DNA of 64,000 nt from contig NZ_LR594675.1 in the NCBI RefSeq assembly GCF_901827205.1, positions 3,348,001 to 3,412,000 of the forward strand, given 5' to 3'. This document shows positions 55,218-63,920 of this stretch, piece after piece. The position numbers and the translations under genes were made by a program. The stretch is from Variovorax sp. PBS-H4. Lineage in GTDB: Bacteria; Pseudomonadota; Gammaproteobacteria; Burkholderiales; Burkholderiaceae_C. The notes under the pieces are model-generated. The model saw only the letters and a program-made list of their open reading frames with translations. It had not been told where the DNA came from and ran no database searches. The stretch's first letter is position 1. Each line of letters starts with the position of its first letter.

Positions 55218-55364
55218 GTTTTCTCCGAGTCGGTTGGGTGGATGTGCGATGAAGAGAATTCTGCGGTCGCGCTCGTCGATCGGGAATATGGAAGGAGCGT
55301 GATTCAGTCCTGCAAAAAAGTGCGGGATGCCACCGCACTGATGGACGCCCATCGCCGCGGGCGC

Positions 55365-55395
55365 AAAAAAAAAGACCGGAGCCTCTGGCCCGGTC
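55365..55395 (-). terminator. Rho-independent terminator after the Bug gene
   Basis: On the minus strand GACCGG/CCGGTC arms with an inner GCC/GGC pair run into nine T residues. It lies in the 209-base gap between the Bug gene stop and the LLM copy 1 start and separates two transcription units. Confidence 0.85.
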
Positions 55396-55426
55396 TGTCG
55401 TTGGCACCGCAAAAGCAGCCAGCCGT

Positions 55427-56413
55427 CTACTTGTCCTTCAGGTCCGTGGTTTTCGCCAGGCCCTGCCAGATGGCAGCGTCCTTCTTGATCGACGCTGCGA
55501 ACTGCTGGGCAGAGCGCGCCGGGGGCACGATCATGTTCTGCCCTTCGATCTTCTGCCGCACCTCGTCGGTCTTCTGCAAGCGGTTGATCTCCGCGTTGAG
55601 CCGATCGATGATTTCAACAGGCGTGCCTGCCGGCGCGAATACGCCGTACCAGCCGTCGGCTTCGAACTTGTAGCCCTGTTCCGCAAGCGTGGGCAGGTCC
55701 TGCGTGGCGGGCCAGCGCTGCGAACCGGTCTGTCCCAGTCCCACCAGCCGGCCGCTGCGCATGTGCTGAAGCGGGGATTGGATATCGGTGAAGCCGACGC
55801 TGATGTTGTTGGCGATCAGGTCGGTGACCTCGGTGACGAGCGTCTTGTACGGCGCGTGGGGCATGTCGAGGCCGTAGTGCGCCTTGATGCCTTCCATGGC
55901 CAGGTGGCCGGAGGAGCCGGTGCCCCATGAGCCGTAGGCGAGCTTTCCGGGGTTGGCCTTGGCGTAGGCCACCATGTCCTTCAGGTTCTTGAAGCCCATG
56001 CTCGGATTCGCAACCAGCAGGATGCCCGCCGCGCCGATCTGCGTGATCGGGACCAGGTCCTTTTCCGCGTCGTAAGGGAGCTTGGGGTGAATCACCGGGT
56101 TGATGAGGATGGCCGACGAGGGGGCGAACAACAGCGTGTAGCCGTCACCCGGCGCCTTGGCCACCGCGTCGCACGCGATCAGGCCATTGGCGCCGGCCTT
56201 GGGGTCCACCACCACTGGCTGCTTCAGCACTTTCGAAAGCGGCTCGGCGATCAGGCGCGCGAAGGTATCGCCGCCGGCACCGGCCGAGCCGGCGACCACC
56301 AGGCGTATCGGTCGGGAGGGCCAGTTGCCCGTGCTGGCAAAGGCGCCGACACCGGCGCCGAGCAGCATGCTGCCGAGCAGGACGGTGCGTCGTTTGATGG
56401 GTACTTGGATCAT
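55427..56413 (-). CDS. Bug-type tripartite tricarboxylate transporter binding protein
   Basis: Periplasmic substrate-binding protein of the TTT (Bug) family, 328 residues. The signal has KRRTVLLGSMLLG, possibly a Tat signal, then WPSRPIRLVV, the typical start of the mature part, and the SAGAGGDTFARLIAEPLSKVL block. Bug proteins bind carboxylates and many are orphans without TctA/TctB genes nearby, as here. It follows LLM copy 2 by 46 bases, so it probably captures the acid this pathway degrades. Confidence 0.92.
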   Translation of the reverse strand: MIQVPIKRRTVLLGSMLLGAGVGAFASTGNWPSRPIRLVVAGSAGAGGDTFARLIAEPLSKVLKQPVVVDPKAGANGLIACDAVAKAPGDGYTLLFAPSSAILINPVIHPKLPYDAEKDLVPITQIGAAGILLVANPSMGFKNLKDMVAYAKANPGKLAYGSWGTGSSGHLAMEGIKAHYGLDMPHAPYKTLVTEVTDLIANNISVGFTDIQSPLQHMRSGRLVGLGQTGSQRWPATQDLPTLAEQGYKFEADGWYGVFAPAGTPVEIIDRLNAEINRLQKTDEVRQKIEGQNMIVPPARSAQQFAASIKKDAAIWQGLAKTTDLKDK

Positions 56414-56459
56414 GTAAGAGTCTCCGATTTCTTGGGCGGGTGATAGTGAAGGTCCGCCT

Positions 56460-57539
56460 CTACGCGGCGAGCGCGCGAGCATCGGGCTGGTTGCGCTCCA
56501 GCTCCTTGTTGATGGCGGGAATGATTCTTTCGCCCCAGAGGGCGATCTGCTTGAGCATGGTCTTCTGGTCGAAGTCCCCCAGCTGGGTCTGCAGCGCGAT
56601 GTGCTTGGGGCGCAGGATGCTGATCTCTTCGAGCATCTTGTCGATGACCTGGTTGACCGAGCCCACGGGCAGGTTCCGGCGCAGCTGCTCCATCGTCGGG
56701 TCGGTCTCGGAGGGAACCTCCTTGATCATGTAGCCGTCGTCGGATTGCGAGCGGCGGAACTTCAGGCTTTCCGAGATGCGGCGCTGGAAGCGCGCGTTGT
56801 CCAGGTAGGCGTCGATTTCGGCGCTGTTGTCGGACGCGTAGGCGCAGCGCAGGAAGCCGAACTTCACATCGCGGTCGAGGTCCTTGCCGTTGTCGCCGGC
56901 TACCTTCACGAGGCGCTGGCGCAGTTCCTGGATGCCTTCGTTGCCCTTGAGCAGCGCGGTCACGAACAGGTTGTGGTTCTCACGCACGCCCCGGCCCAGC
57001 GAAACCGGATTGCCAGACGTGATCCACACCGGCGGCATGGGGCTTTGCACGCAGCGCACCGCAATGGAGCTGGGCGGCATCTTGAGGAACTGGCCGTCGT
57101 ACTCGAAGATCTTCTGGGTCAGGCCCTTGTTCAGGATGTCCAGGAACTCGTTGTAGATCGCGCCCGATTCGGCGATCTTCACGCCGAAGCGGGCGAACTC
57201 GAATTCCTGGTAGCCCGAACCCACCCCGAGGTCGAGTCGGCCTCCTGACACCGTGTCCACGAACCCGACCTCGGCCAGGAAACGTGCGGGTTGGTAGAGC
57301 GGCAGGATGCAGACGGCTGTGCCCAGGCGAATCCGCTGTGTCTTGCCGGCCATGTGGGCCACCATCATCAGCGGAGACGGGGAAAGCGAATAATTGTTGA
57401 AATGGTGCTCCGCATACCAGGCATTGTGGAATCCGGCCTGTTCGGCTGCGATGGTCTGCTGGATCGAATTGTCGATGACCTGCTGCGAAGTCTGGTGATA
57501 GCCCCGTTGCTGGGCCAAAATAAATACGCCGAATTCCAT
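56460..57539 (-). CDS. LLM class flavin-dependent monooxygenase, copy 2
   Basis: 359 residues, same family and length as copy 1, with AEQAGFHNAWYAEHHF, RIRLGTAVCILPLY and GRLDLGVGSGYQEFEF. Differences concentrate in the region 160-215 and at the C-terminus. GGGGAA stands before the ATG. First gene of its unit, divergent from a LysR regulator; an inverted repeat of LysR type lies about 25 bases before its start. A recent duplication or two substrate-specific isoenzymes are both possible. Confidence 0.92.
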   Translation of the reverse strand: MEFGVFILAQQRGYHQTSQQVIDNSIQQTIAAEQAGFHNAWYAEHHFNNYSLSPSPLMMVAHMAGKTQRIRLGTAVCILPLYQPARFLAEVGFVDTVSGGRLDLGVGSGYQEFEFARFGVKIAESGAIYNEFLDILNKGLTQKIFEYDGQFLKMPPSSIAVRCVQSPMPPVWITSGNPVSLGRGVRENHNLFVTALLKGNEGIQELRQRLVKVAGDNGKDLDRDVKFGFLRCAYASDNSAEIDAYLDNARFQRRISESLKFRRSQSDDGYMIKEVPSETDPTMEQLRRNLPVGSVNQVIDKMLEEISILRPKHIALQTQLGDFDQKTMLKQIALWGERIIPAINKELERNQPDARALAA

Positions 57540-57564
57540 ATATTCCCCGCAAAATTAGCATCCG

Positions 57565-57581
57565 CTTTGGCATCAGCAAAG
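57565..57581. promoter_or_regulatory. LysR-type box (T-N11-A) before LLM copy 2
   Basis: CTTTG-N7-CAAAG, a perfect dyad with the T-N11-A arrangement of LysR sites, in the 121-base gap between LLM copy 2 and the lysR gene. Its closeness to the LLM start suggests it overlaps that promoter. Confidence 0.45.
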
Positions 57582-57660
57582 GGCTTCTTAATTCTAGATA
57601 GACAAACAGGATCGACTATGGCAAAAACTGCAGATCTGAACTGCGCAAACCGGAGGATTC

Positions 57661-58602
57661 ATGGATAGATTGCGGGCCATGGAGCTGTTTCTATCGATCT
57701 CCCAGACGCGGAATTTTTCTGAAACAGCGCGGCGCTTCGGCATATCGGCCACGGGCGTGTCGCGCATGATCACCGACATCGAGGACGAACTGAAGGTCAA
57801 GCTCCTGCTGCGCTCGACCCGCCAGGTCGCGCTGACGGAGTCGGGCGAGGAATATGCGCGGCAACTGGAGGGCATCCTGTGGCGCATCAACGAACTGCAG
57901 GCCAACATCACGGCCATCAGCTCCGCGCCGCAGGGCTTGCTGCGCGTCCATTCGCGCGTGATGTTCGGCCTGGGCGTGTTGCCGCCGCTGCTCGCTGCGT
58001 TCCGCAAGCTCTACCCCGAGATCCACGTCGAACTCACGCTGACCGAGGCCGCCGTGGACCTGCGGCGCAACCAGTTCGACATCGACTTTCGCATTTCGCC
58101 GCCGGTGGAGGCCGGCGTGAAGCGCCGCATGCTTTTCCAGAGCGAGCGCCACCTCGCGGCCAGCCCCGCTTACCTGGCCGGGAAGCCCGCCCTGCAGATT
58201 CCCGAAAACATCCTGGAGCACGACTGCCTGGCCTACGAGTTGCCCGGCAACGAATACACCTGGATCTTCAAGCAGGAGGAGCGGCTTGCTGAAATCGCCT
58301 TCAAGCCTCGCCACGTCAGCAACAACGGCATCGCCTTGCTGGAACTGGCGCGCCTCGGCGAGGGGCTGGTGCTGCTGGATGACTACACGGTGCACAACGA
58401 CATCCGTGCGGGCCGGCTCGTCAGGGTGCTGACCGACTATCGCATCAGCAACAAGGGCTTCGACGAAGGCATGTACGCGACCATCCTGGACACGCCCATC
58501 ATCCCGGCCAAGATCCGCCTGTTCCTGGATTTCGTCGCCGAACACGTTGCCGGCCCCGAGTTGCGCTTCGCGGCGCACGGCAAGGCCCCAGGACTCGCAT
58601 AA
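57661..58602 (+). CDS. LysR family transcriptional regulator
   Basis: 313 residues: winged helix-turn-helix at the N-terminus (MELFLSISQTRNFSETARRFGISATGVSRMI) and a periplasmic-binding-like effector domain from about residue 90. CrgA-like members of this group often sense aromatic or aliphatic carboxylates. CCGGAGG lies before the ATG. Divergent from the LLM copy 2/Bug unit, which it probably controls with the substrate or an intermediate as inducer. It converges on the SMP-30 gene, 34 bases apart. Confidence 0.92.
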   Translation: MDRLRAMELFLSISQTRNFSETARRFGISATGVSRMITDIEDELKVKLLLRSTRQVALTESGEEYARQLEGILWRINELQANITAISSAPQGLLRVHSRVMFGLGVLPPLLAAFRKLYPEIHVELTLTEAAVDLRRNQFDIDFRISPPVEAGVKRRMLFQSERHLAASPAYLAGKPALQIPENILEHDCLAYELPGNEYTWIFKQEERLAEIAFKPRHVSNNGIALLELARLGEGLVLLDDYTVHNDIRAGRLVRVLTDYRISNKGFDEGMYATILDTPIIPAKIRLFLDFVAEHVAGPELRFAAHGKAPGLA

Positions 58603-58636
58603 CCAGGCTCCGAAACCTCCGCGCAGCGGGCGCGGT

Positions 58637-59518
58637 CTAGAGCGGCATTCGGCATACCGGCCGCGCGAACCCGCGAAAGCCCAGGCCGGTCAGTTTGAGC
58701 ACGGCTCCGTCCAACGGTCCGGATGCGCTCAGCCGGCCGCTGTCGCTGATGCTGGTGACGAACAGATCGCCCATCTGCGGTCCGCCGAAGCACAGCGCGC
58801 TCGGGTGGGCCAGCGGGAGTTCGATCTTGTGGGTGAGCCGTCCCTGGCCGTCGAAGCGCGCGAGCGCCCCGGTGCGCACCAGCGCCGTCCACAGTCCGCC
58901 CTCGGTGTCGAAGGCGCAGCCATCGGGCCCGGAGTCAAGGACCTCCGTGCGGACGAAGACCTGCTTGTCTGCCAGCGTTCCGTCTGCCGCGAACGCATAC
59001 GAATAGATGACCCTCGCAGCGCTGTCGGCCACGTGCAAGCGCCCGTTGGCCGGATTCACGCAAGGTCCGTTGGCAACCCCCAAGCCCTCGTCGAGCTTGT
59101 GCAGCTGCAAACGGGTGTCCAGCCGGTACAGGCCGCCCAGCGGTGGCTCGTCGGCCGCGCGAAACACATGCATGGTGCCGACCACGAAGCTGCCATCGGG
59201 CAGCGAGATGCCGTCGTTCAACCGCAGATGAGGGCTGCTCGCCTCGATCCGCGCGAGCGAGCGCAGTCGCCCGGTGCGAAGGTTCAACGCGGCGATTTCC
59301 TCCTTCAGCGAGAGCACGATGCAATCGAAACCGTCGCCGTTGAATGCAAACGAGCCGAGGGGCGGCGGCGCTTCATGGCGCGCGGTCACCTCGCCGGTGT
59401 CGGAATCGAGCGCAAGGATCAGGCCCTGGCGGCAGTCCATCAGCCACAGATGCGCCCCATGCCACAGCGGGCACTCGCCCAATGCCGTTTTCAAATTACC
59501 CAAGCGCCGAATTTCCAT
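58637..59518 (-). CDS. SMP-30/gluconolactonase/LRE family protein
   Basis: Six-bladed propeller lactonase, 293 residues. Metal-binding motifs are visible: Glu in LGECPLW (about residue 15), Asn in LNDGISLPDGSF, Asn in GVANGPCVNP and Asp in DSGPDGCAFD. Family members hydrolyse sugar or other lactones. ATG at 59518 is chosen; GTG and TTG codons two or three triplets upstream are alternatives. In this cluster it could open a lactone formed by the Baeyer-Villiger-type action of an LLM monooxygenase, which is inference. Divergent from the enoyl-CoA hydratase gene. Confidence 0.88.
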   Translation of the reverse strand: MEIRRLGNLKTALGECPLWHGAHLWLMDCRQGLILALDSDTGEVTARHEAPPPLGSFAFNGDGFDCIVLSLKEEIAALNLRTGRLRSLARIEASSPHLRLNDGISLPDGSFVVGTMHVFRAADEPPLGGLYRLDTRLQLHKLDEGLGVANGPCVNPANGRLHVADSAARVIYSYAFAADGTLADKQVFVRTEVLDSGPDGCAFDTEGGLWTALVRTGALARFDGQGRLTHKIELPLAHPSALCFGGPQMGDLFVTSISDSGRLSASGPLDGAVLKLTGLGFRGFARPVCRMPL

Positions 59519-59543
59519 TTTCAACACGCCTTTATTTGCAACT

Positions 59544-59565
59544 CGGATATCGATTTAAATATCCG
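59544..59565. promoter_or_regulatory. Inverted repeat in the SMP-30/enoyl-CoA hydratase control region
   Basis: CGGATAT-N8-ATATCCG, a perfect dyad in an AT-richer stretch 26 bases before the SMP-30 start. The same 274-base divergent gap holds a perfect TATAAT at 59740-59745, 48 bases before the enoyl-CoA hydratase ATG, without a clear -35. The binding protein is unknown. Confidence 0.45.
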
Positions 59566-59792
59566 TCACTCGATTGAAAAGTAGGTAAAAACCCGGGCGA
59601 TCGGGACAAGTTTCTGCGCCCCCTATTCGAGTGCCCGGCGCATGTTAGCAACCCGGCGTCCGGCGGATGCTGGCCGAATGCTTCACTTTCTGCAGAACAC
59701 TCTCTCGGAATAATCGGAAATGAATTCGACTGTCATTTCTATAATCAATCGAGCAATTCTGCAGCAGCAAGCTGGCTTTAAAGAGGTGGTGT

Positions 59793-60563
59793 ATGAGCGA
59801 TGAATGGGTTCGTTTGGAAGTGTCAGACGGCGTGGGCCTGGTCACCATGGACCGCAAGCCGGTCAACGCGTTGAGCCGCCAGATGCGCCGCCAGCTGGTG
59901 GCCACCTTCGACGCCATTTCCGAACGCGAGGACATCCGCTGTGCGGTGCTCACCGGCGCGGGCGACGTGTTCTGTGCAGGTGCCGACCTGAAGGACCGCC
60001 CGAGCGCGGAGATCGCCGGCGACTTTCTCGAGCACAACCGCATCACCCGCGAGACCGGGAACGCCATTCGCGAGTGCGCCAAGCCCGTGATTGCCGCCAT
60101 CAACGGTGCGGCATTGGGCGCCGGCTTCGGCCTGGCCGCCGCGTGCGACATCCTGTATGCGTCCGAGAACGCGACCGTGGGCATGCCCGAGATCAACGTC
60201 GGCCTGGCGGGCGGCGCCTCGATGCTCAAGACCTTGTTCGGCCGCTCCACCCTGCGCCGCATGTTCTTCACGGGCCAGCGCCTGAGCGCGCACGACCTGC
60301 TCAAGCGCAACGTCATCGAAGACGTGCTGTCCGAGAAAGACCTGCTGCCGGTGACGATGGCCCTGGCCCGCGAGATCGCCTCCAAGGCACCGCTGGCCAT
60401 CGCCTATGCCAAGCGCGCAGCCAACATGGTGGACGTGATGCCGCAACGCGATGCCTACCGCTTCGAGCAGGAGTTCACCATGGCGCTGTCGAAGACCGAA
60501 GACGCTCGCGAAGCGCGCATGGCTTTCCTCGAAAAGCGCGCTCCGGTTTTCAAGGGACGCTGA
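59793..60563 (+). CDS. Enoyl-CoA hydratase/isomerase family protein
   Basis: Crotonase-fold enzyme, 256 residues. The oxyanion-hole segments CAGADLKD (about 66) and GAALGAGFGLAAACD (about 110) are present, and the second catalytic Glu is in GMPEINVGL. The first Glu of true hydratases (in GGGCELA) is replaced here (GAGFGLA), so the protein may be an isomerase, hydrolase or other crotonase rather than a plain hydratase. AAAGAGG precedes the ATG. First gene of a three- or four-gene unit, three bases before the CoA ligase gene. Confidence 0.88.
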   Translation: MSDEWVRLEVSDGVGLVTMDRKPVNALSRQMRRQLVATFDAISEREDIRCAVLTGAGDVFCAGADLKDRPSAEIAGDFLEHNRITRETGNAIRECAKPVIAAINGAALGAGFGLAAACDILYASENATVGMPEINVGLAGGASMLKTLFGRSTLRRMFFTGQRLSAHDLLKRNVIEDVLSEKDLLPVTMALAREIASKAPLAIAYAKRAANMVDVMPQRDAYRFEQEFTMALSKTEDAREARMAFLEKRAPVFKGR

Positions 60564-60566
60564 ACC

Positions 60567-62708
60567 ATGCTGACCCAGGTTCAAGCAGCCCCTGGCGCCG
60601 GGCTGGACGCATTCTTCAAGGCCGACGGCGTGGCCGTGATCGGCGCCTCCGACGACATCACGAAGATCGGCGGCCGCCCTGTGCAGCTGCTGCGCAAGTA
60701 CGGCTACGCGGGCGCCATCTATCCGGTCAATCCCAAGGGCGGCACCATCCAGGGCCTGCAGGCCTACGCGTCGATCCTGGACACGCCCGCGGCGCCGGAG
60801 CTGGCCATCGTGGCCGTGCCCGCCGGCGCCACGCTGCAAGCGGTGCGCGACTGTGCCGAGCGCGGCGTGCGCGGCGTGACCGTGCTGTCGACCGGCTTTG
60901 CCGAGGCCGGCCCCGAGGGCGCAGCGCTGCAGGCCGAGCTGGTGCGGGTCGCGCGCAACCACGGCATGCGCTTGCTGGGCCCGAACTGCCTGGGTGCCGT
61001 CAGCGTCGTGGACAAGCTGGTCGGTTCGTTCTCCATCGCGCTGGAACAAAGCATGCCGCCCGCCGGCCAGGTGGGCATCGTTTCGCAGTCGGGAAACATC
61101 GGCAGCTTCACCATGCGCAACATGGCCGATCGCGGCCTGGGCGTGAGCCGCTTCATCGCCACCGGCAACGAAGCCGACGTGGATGTGGCCGATGGCATTG
61201 CCGCATTGGCGCACGATCCCGCCACGCGCATCGTCCTGTGCTGCATGGAAACCTGCCGCAACGCGGGGCGCCTGCTGGAGGCGCTCGACATGGCACGCCG
61301 CCAGCACAAGCCGGTGATCGTTCTCAAGATCGGCGCGACCGAGCAGGGCCAGGCGGCCGCTGCTTCGCATACCGGCGCGCTGACGGGGTCCGACGCGGTG
61401 TTCGATGCCGTCTTCCGCCGCTACGGCGTGTTGCGCGTGCGCTCGTTCGAAGAGCTGCTCGAAGTGGGCCATGCCGTTGCCCTGCTGGGCGCCACGCGGC
61501 TGCCCACCACCGACGCCGTGACGCTGGTGGCCGCTTCCGGTGGCTTCGGCATCATGATGGCCGATGCCATGGTGGAAGCCGGCATGAAGTTGCCCCAGCT
61601 CGCCGATGCGACCAAGGCCCTGATCCGCGAGGCCGTGCCCACCGCCGGCACCAACAATCCGGTGGATGCATCGGCCCAGATGTCCGCCCGGCCCGACATC
61701 CTGCTGAAGATGCTCACCGCCCTGCAGGACGACGAGAACGGCAGCACGCTGGTGCTGCTGCTGGCGCTGTCGCTGTACAACCCGCGGTTGCGCGGCGTGT
61801 ACCTCGACGCCCTGTCGAAGATTCGCGCCAGCCATCCCGACCGCCTGCTGATCCTGATCAGCCAGGGCCCGGCCGATGCAGTTGCCGAGATCAATGCGCT
61901 CGGCATCCCGGTGTTCCCCGGCATTTCGGCGGCAGCCCGGGGCCTGGCAGGCCTGGTCAAGCTCGGCCAGCTCGCCACCTTGCCTGGCGCCCCTGCGTAT
62001 GGTGGGCCGGTCGACCCGGTCGACCCGGCCGTGTTCCGCAACGAGTTCCATGCCAAGAAGGCCCTGGCGGCTGCCGGCATCAGCGTGCCGCGCGAAGCGG
62101 TGGCGACGTCGGCGGACGATGCCGTGCGCAGCGCGCAGGCCACCGGCTACCCCGTGGTTCTCAAGATCGCTTCGGAAGACATCGCCCACAAGACGGAGAT
62201 CGGCGGCGTGGCGCTGAACCTGCAGGACGACGATGCCGTGCGGGACGCGTACGGCCGCCTGGTTGCCAATGCCGCGAAGCACGCACCGCAGGCGCGGCTG
62301 GACGGCGTGCTGGTGGCCCCGATGGTCCGCGGCGGCGTGGAGCTGATCGCCGGGGTGTCGCGCGACCCTGTGTTCGGGCCGGTCGTCATGGTGGGGCTGG
62401 GCGGCATCCACGCGGAGATCCTCAAGGATGTCGCCGTGCAGGTGGCGCCCGTCTCCGAAGACGAGGCGCTGCACATGATCCGCGGCCTCAAGATGTTCGC
62501 GCTGCTGGACGGTGCCCGTGGCCAGCCGAAGGCCGACGTGGCTGCCGCCGCTCGCACCGTGGCGCGGCTTTCGGAGTTTGCATGCCGCCATGCCGAAGAC
62601 GTGGCGGAAATCGACATGAACCCCATCCTGGTCAAGCCCGAGGGCGAAGGTGCCCTTGTGCTGGATGCGCTGATGGTCCCGACCTCCCGCAACACCACCG
62701 CCCATTGA
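60567..62708 (+). CDS. NDP-forming acyl-CoA synthetase (acetate-CoA ligase family)
   Basis: 713 residues joining the alpha and beta parts of the ADP-forming acyl-CoA synthetase family: CoA-binding domain (about 15-110, VAVIGASDDITKIGG), succinyl-CoA-ligase-like domain with the phospho-His in ASHTGALTG (about residue 270), and a C-terminal ATP-grasp domain (about 490-700, VVLKIASEDIAHKTEIGGVAL). It activates a carboxylate to its CoA ester with a nucleoside triphosphate. Between a crotonase and an acyl-CoA dehydrogenase it most likely activates the pathway acid. Confidence 0.9.
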   Translation: MLTQVQAAPGAGLDAFFKADGVAVIGASDDITKIGGRPVQLLRKYGYAGAIYPVNPKGGTIQGLQAYASILDTPAAPELAIVAVPAGATLQAVRDCAERGVRGVTVLSTGFAEAGPEGAALQAELVRVARNHGMRLLGPNCLGAVSVVDKLVGSFSIALEQSMPPAGQVGIVSQSGNIGSFTMRNMADRGLGVSRFIATGNEADVDVADGIAALAHDPATRIVLCCMETCRNAGRLLEALDMARRQHKPVIVLKIGATEQGQAAAASHTGALTGSDAVFDAVFRRYGVLRVRSFEELLEVGHAVALLGATRLPTTDAVTLVAASGGFGIMMADAMVEAGMKLPQLADATKALIREAVPTAGTNNPVDASAQMSARPDILLKMLTALQDDENGSTLVLLLALSLYNPRLRGVYLDALSKIRASHPDRLLILISQGPADAVAEINALGIPVFPGISAAARGLAGLVKLGQLATLPGAPAYGGPVDPVDPAVFRNEFHAKKALAAAGISVPREAVATSADDAVRSAQATGYPVVLKIASEDIAHKTEIGGVALNLQDDDAVRDAYGRLVANAAKHAPQARLDGVLVAPMVRGGVELIAGVSRDPVFGPVVMVGLGGIHAEILKDVAVQVAPVSEDEALHMIRGLKMFALLDGARGQPKADVAAAARTVARLSEFACRHAEDVAEIDMNPILVKPEGEGALVLDALMVPTSRNTTAH

Positions 62709-62716
62709 AGTCCCTC

Positions 62717-63919
62717 ATGCACATGGAAAAGAACCCGGCCATTCCGGCCGCTTCGGCAGGTCCGGCCGTCTACCGCCAGTACGCGCGCCAGTGGCTGCGC
62801 GCCAACCTGCCCGAGCACATGCGTGCGGACAGCATCGACTACCGCACGCCGACGCTGGACGAGTGCCGCGACTGGGAAGCGTCCATGTACGACGCAGGCC
62901 TGGCGGGCATGACCTGGCCGAAAGCCTATGGCGGCCTCGGCCTGACACTGCGGGAGCACCTGGCCGTCAACAAGGAAGTGGGCGCGCTCGCCATGCCCGA
63001 GAGCGTGAGCTCGATCGGCAAGGAGCTGGCGGGGCCGATCATCCAGACCGTCGGAACGGAAGAGCAGAAGCAGATGTTCCTGCCGGCCATTCTCTCGATG
63101 CGCAACTATTGGTGCCAGGGCTTCTCCGAGCCCGACGCCGGCTCCGACCTGGCGCGCCTGCGGACCAAGGCCGTGCAGGAGGGCGACACCTGGCGCATCA
63201 ACGGACAGAAGATCTGGACCAGCGGTGCCGCCAAGGCGCACTACTGCCTGCTCCTCACCCGCACCGGCACGGTCGCCGACAAGCACCGGGGGCTGCTGAT
63301 GTTCGCCGTGCCCATGGACACGCCCGGCATCCGCGTGGTGCCGATCAAGTCGATCGACGGCAAGGAATCCTTTGCCGAGGTCTTCTTCGACAACGTGGCG
63401 GTGCCGGACAGTGCGCGCCTCGGCGCCCCGGACGAGGGCTGGAACGCGGCCATCCGCGTCTTGTCGATCGAGCGCGCCACCAACCGCATGTACCGCGCGT
63501 GGCGCTTCGAATGCGAGCTGCGTCAGCTCGTTGCCGCGTGCAAGTCCGACCCGCAACTGTCGAAGTTGCTCGACGACGGCTACTACCAGCGCCGCATCGG
63601 CGATGTGGTGGGCGAGATCGACGCACTCAAGGGCCTGGTCGAGCGCACGGTGGACCAGATGATGGCCGGCGACAAGATCGGTGCCCGCGGCTCGCTGACC
63701 AAGCTCTTCTGGTCGGAGTGCCACCAGGCCTTCATGGGACTGGCGCTGTCGGTCGTGTCGCACGTCGACCCCCGTTCCAGTGCGCTGGCGCAACGCGCCC
63801 GCAAGCACTTCAGCACGGGCTACCTGTACGCCCGCGCCGAGACCATCTATGCCGGCACCACCGAAGTGCAGTTGGACATCATTGCGCAGCGCATCATGAA
63901 TTTGCCGAAGGACCTCTGA
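62717..63919 (+). CDS. Acyl-CoA dehydrogenase
   Basis: FAD enzyme that oxidises an acyl-CoA to the 2,3-enoyl-CoA, passing electrons to ETF. 400 residues: helical N-domain, middle beta domain with FSEPDAGSDLARL and INGQKIWTSGA, and C-terminal helical domain ending YAGTTEVQLDIIAQRI. The ATG at 62717, eight bases after the ligase stop, is chosen; ATG at 62723 is equally possible. The C-domain resembles the FadE-like proteins encoded in pairs for dicarboxylate or side-chain oxidation. Confidence 0.92.
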   Translation: MHMEKNPAIPAASAGPAVYRQYARQWLRANLPEHMRADSIDYRTPTLDECRDWEASMYDAGLAGMTWPKAYGGLGLTLREHLAVNKEVGALAMPESVSSIGKELAGPIIQTVGTEEQKQMFLPAILSMRNYWCQGFSEPDAGSDLARLRTKAVQEGDTWRINGQKIWTSGAAKAHYCLLLTRTGTVADKHRGLLMFAVPMDTPGIRVVPIKSIDGKESFAEVFFDNVAVPDSARLGAPDEGWNAAIRVLSIERATNRMYRAWRFECELRQLVAACKSDPQLSKLLDDGYYQRRIGDVVGEIDALKGLVERTVDQMMAGDKIGARGSLTKLFWSECHQAFMGLALSVVSHVDPRSSALAQRARKHFSTGYLYARAETIYAGTTEVQLDIIAQRIMNLPKDL

Positions 63920-63920
63920 G

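Noticed and set aside
59804..62716. Upstream extension of the acyl-CoA dehydrogenase frame to 1371 codons
   Set aside because: The extension runs out of frame through the crotonase and CoA ligase genes and is Arg/Gly-rich; the real protein begins at 62717.
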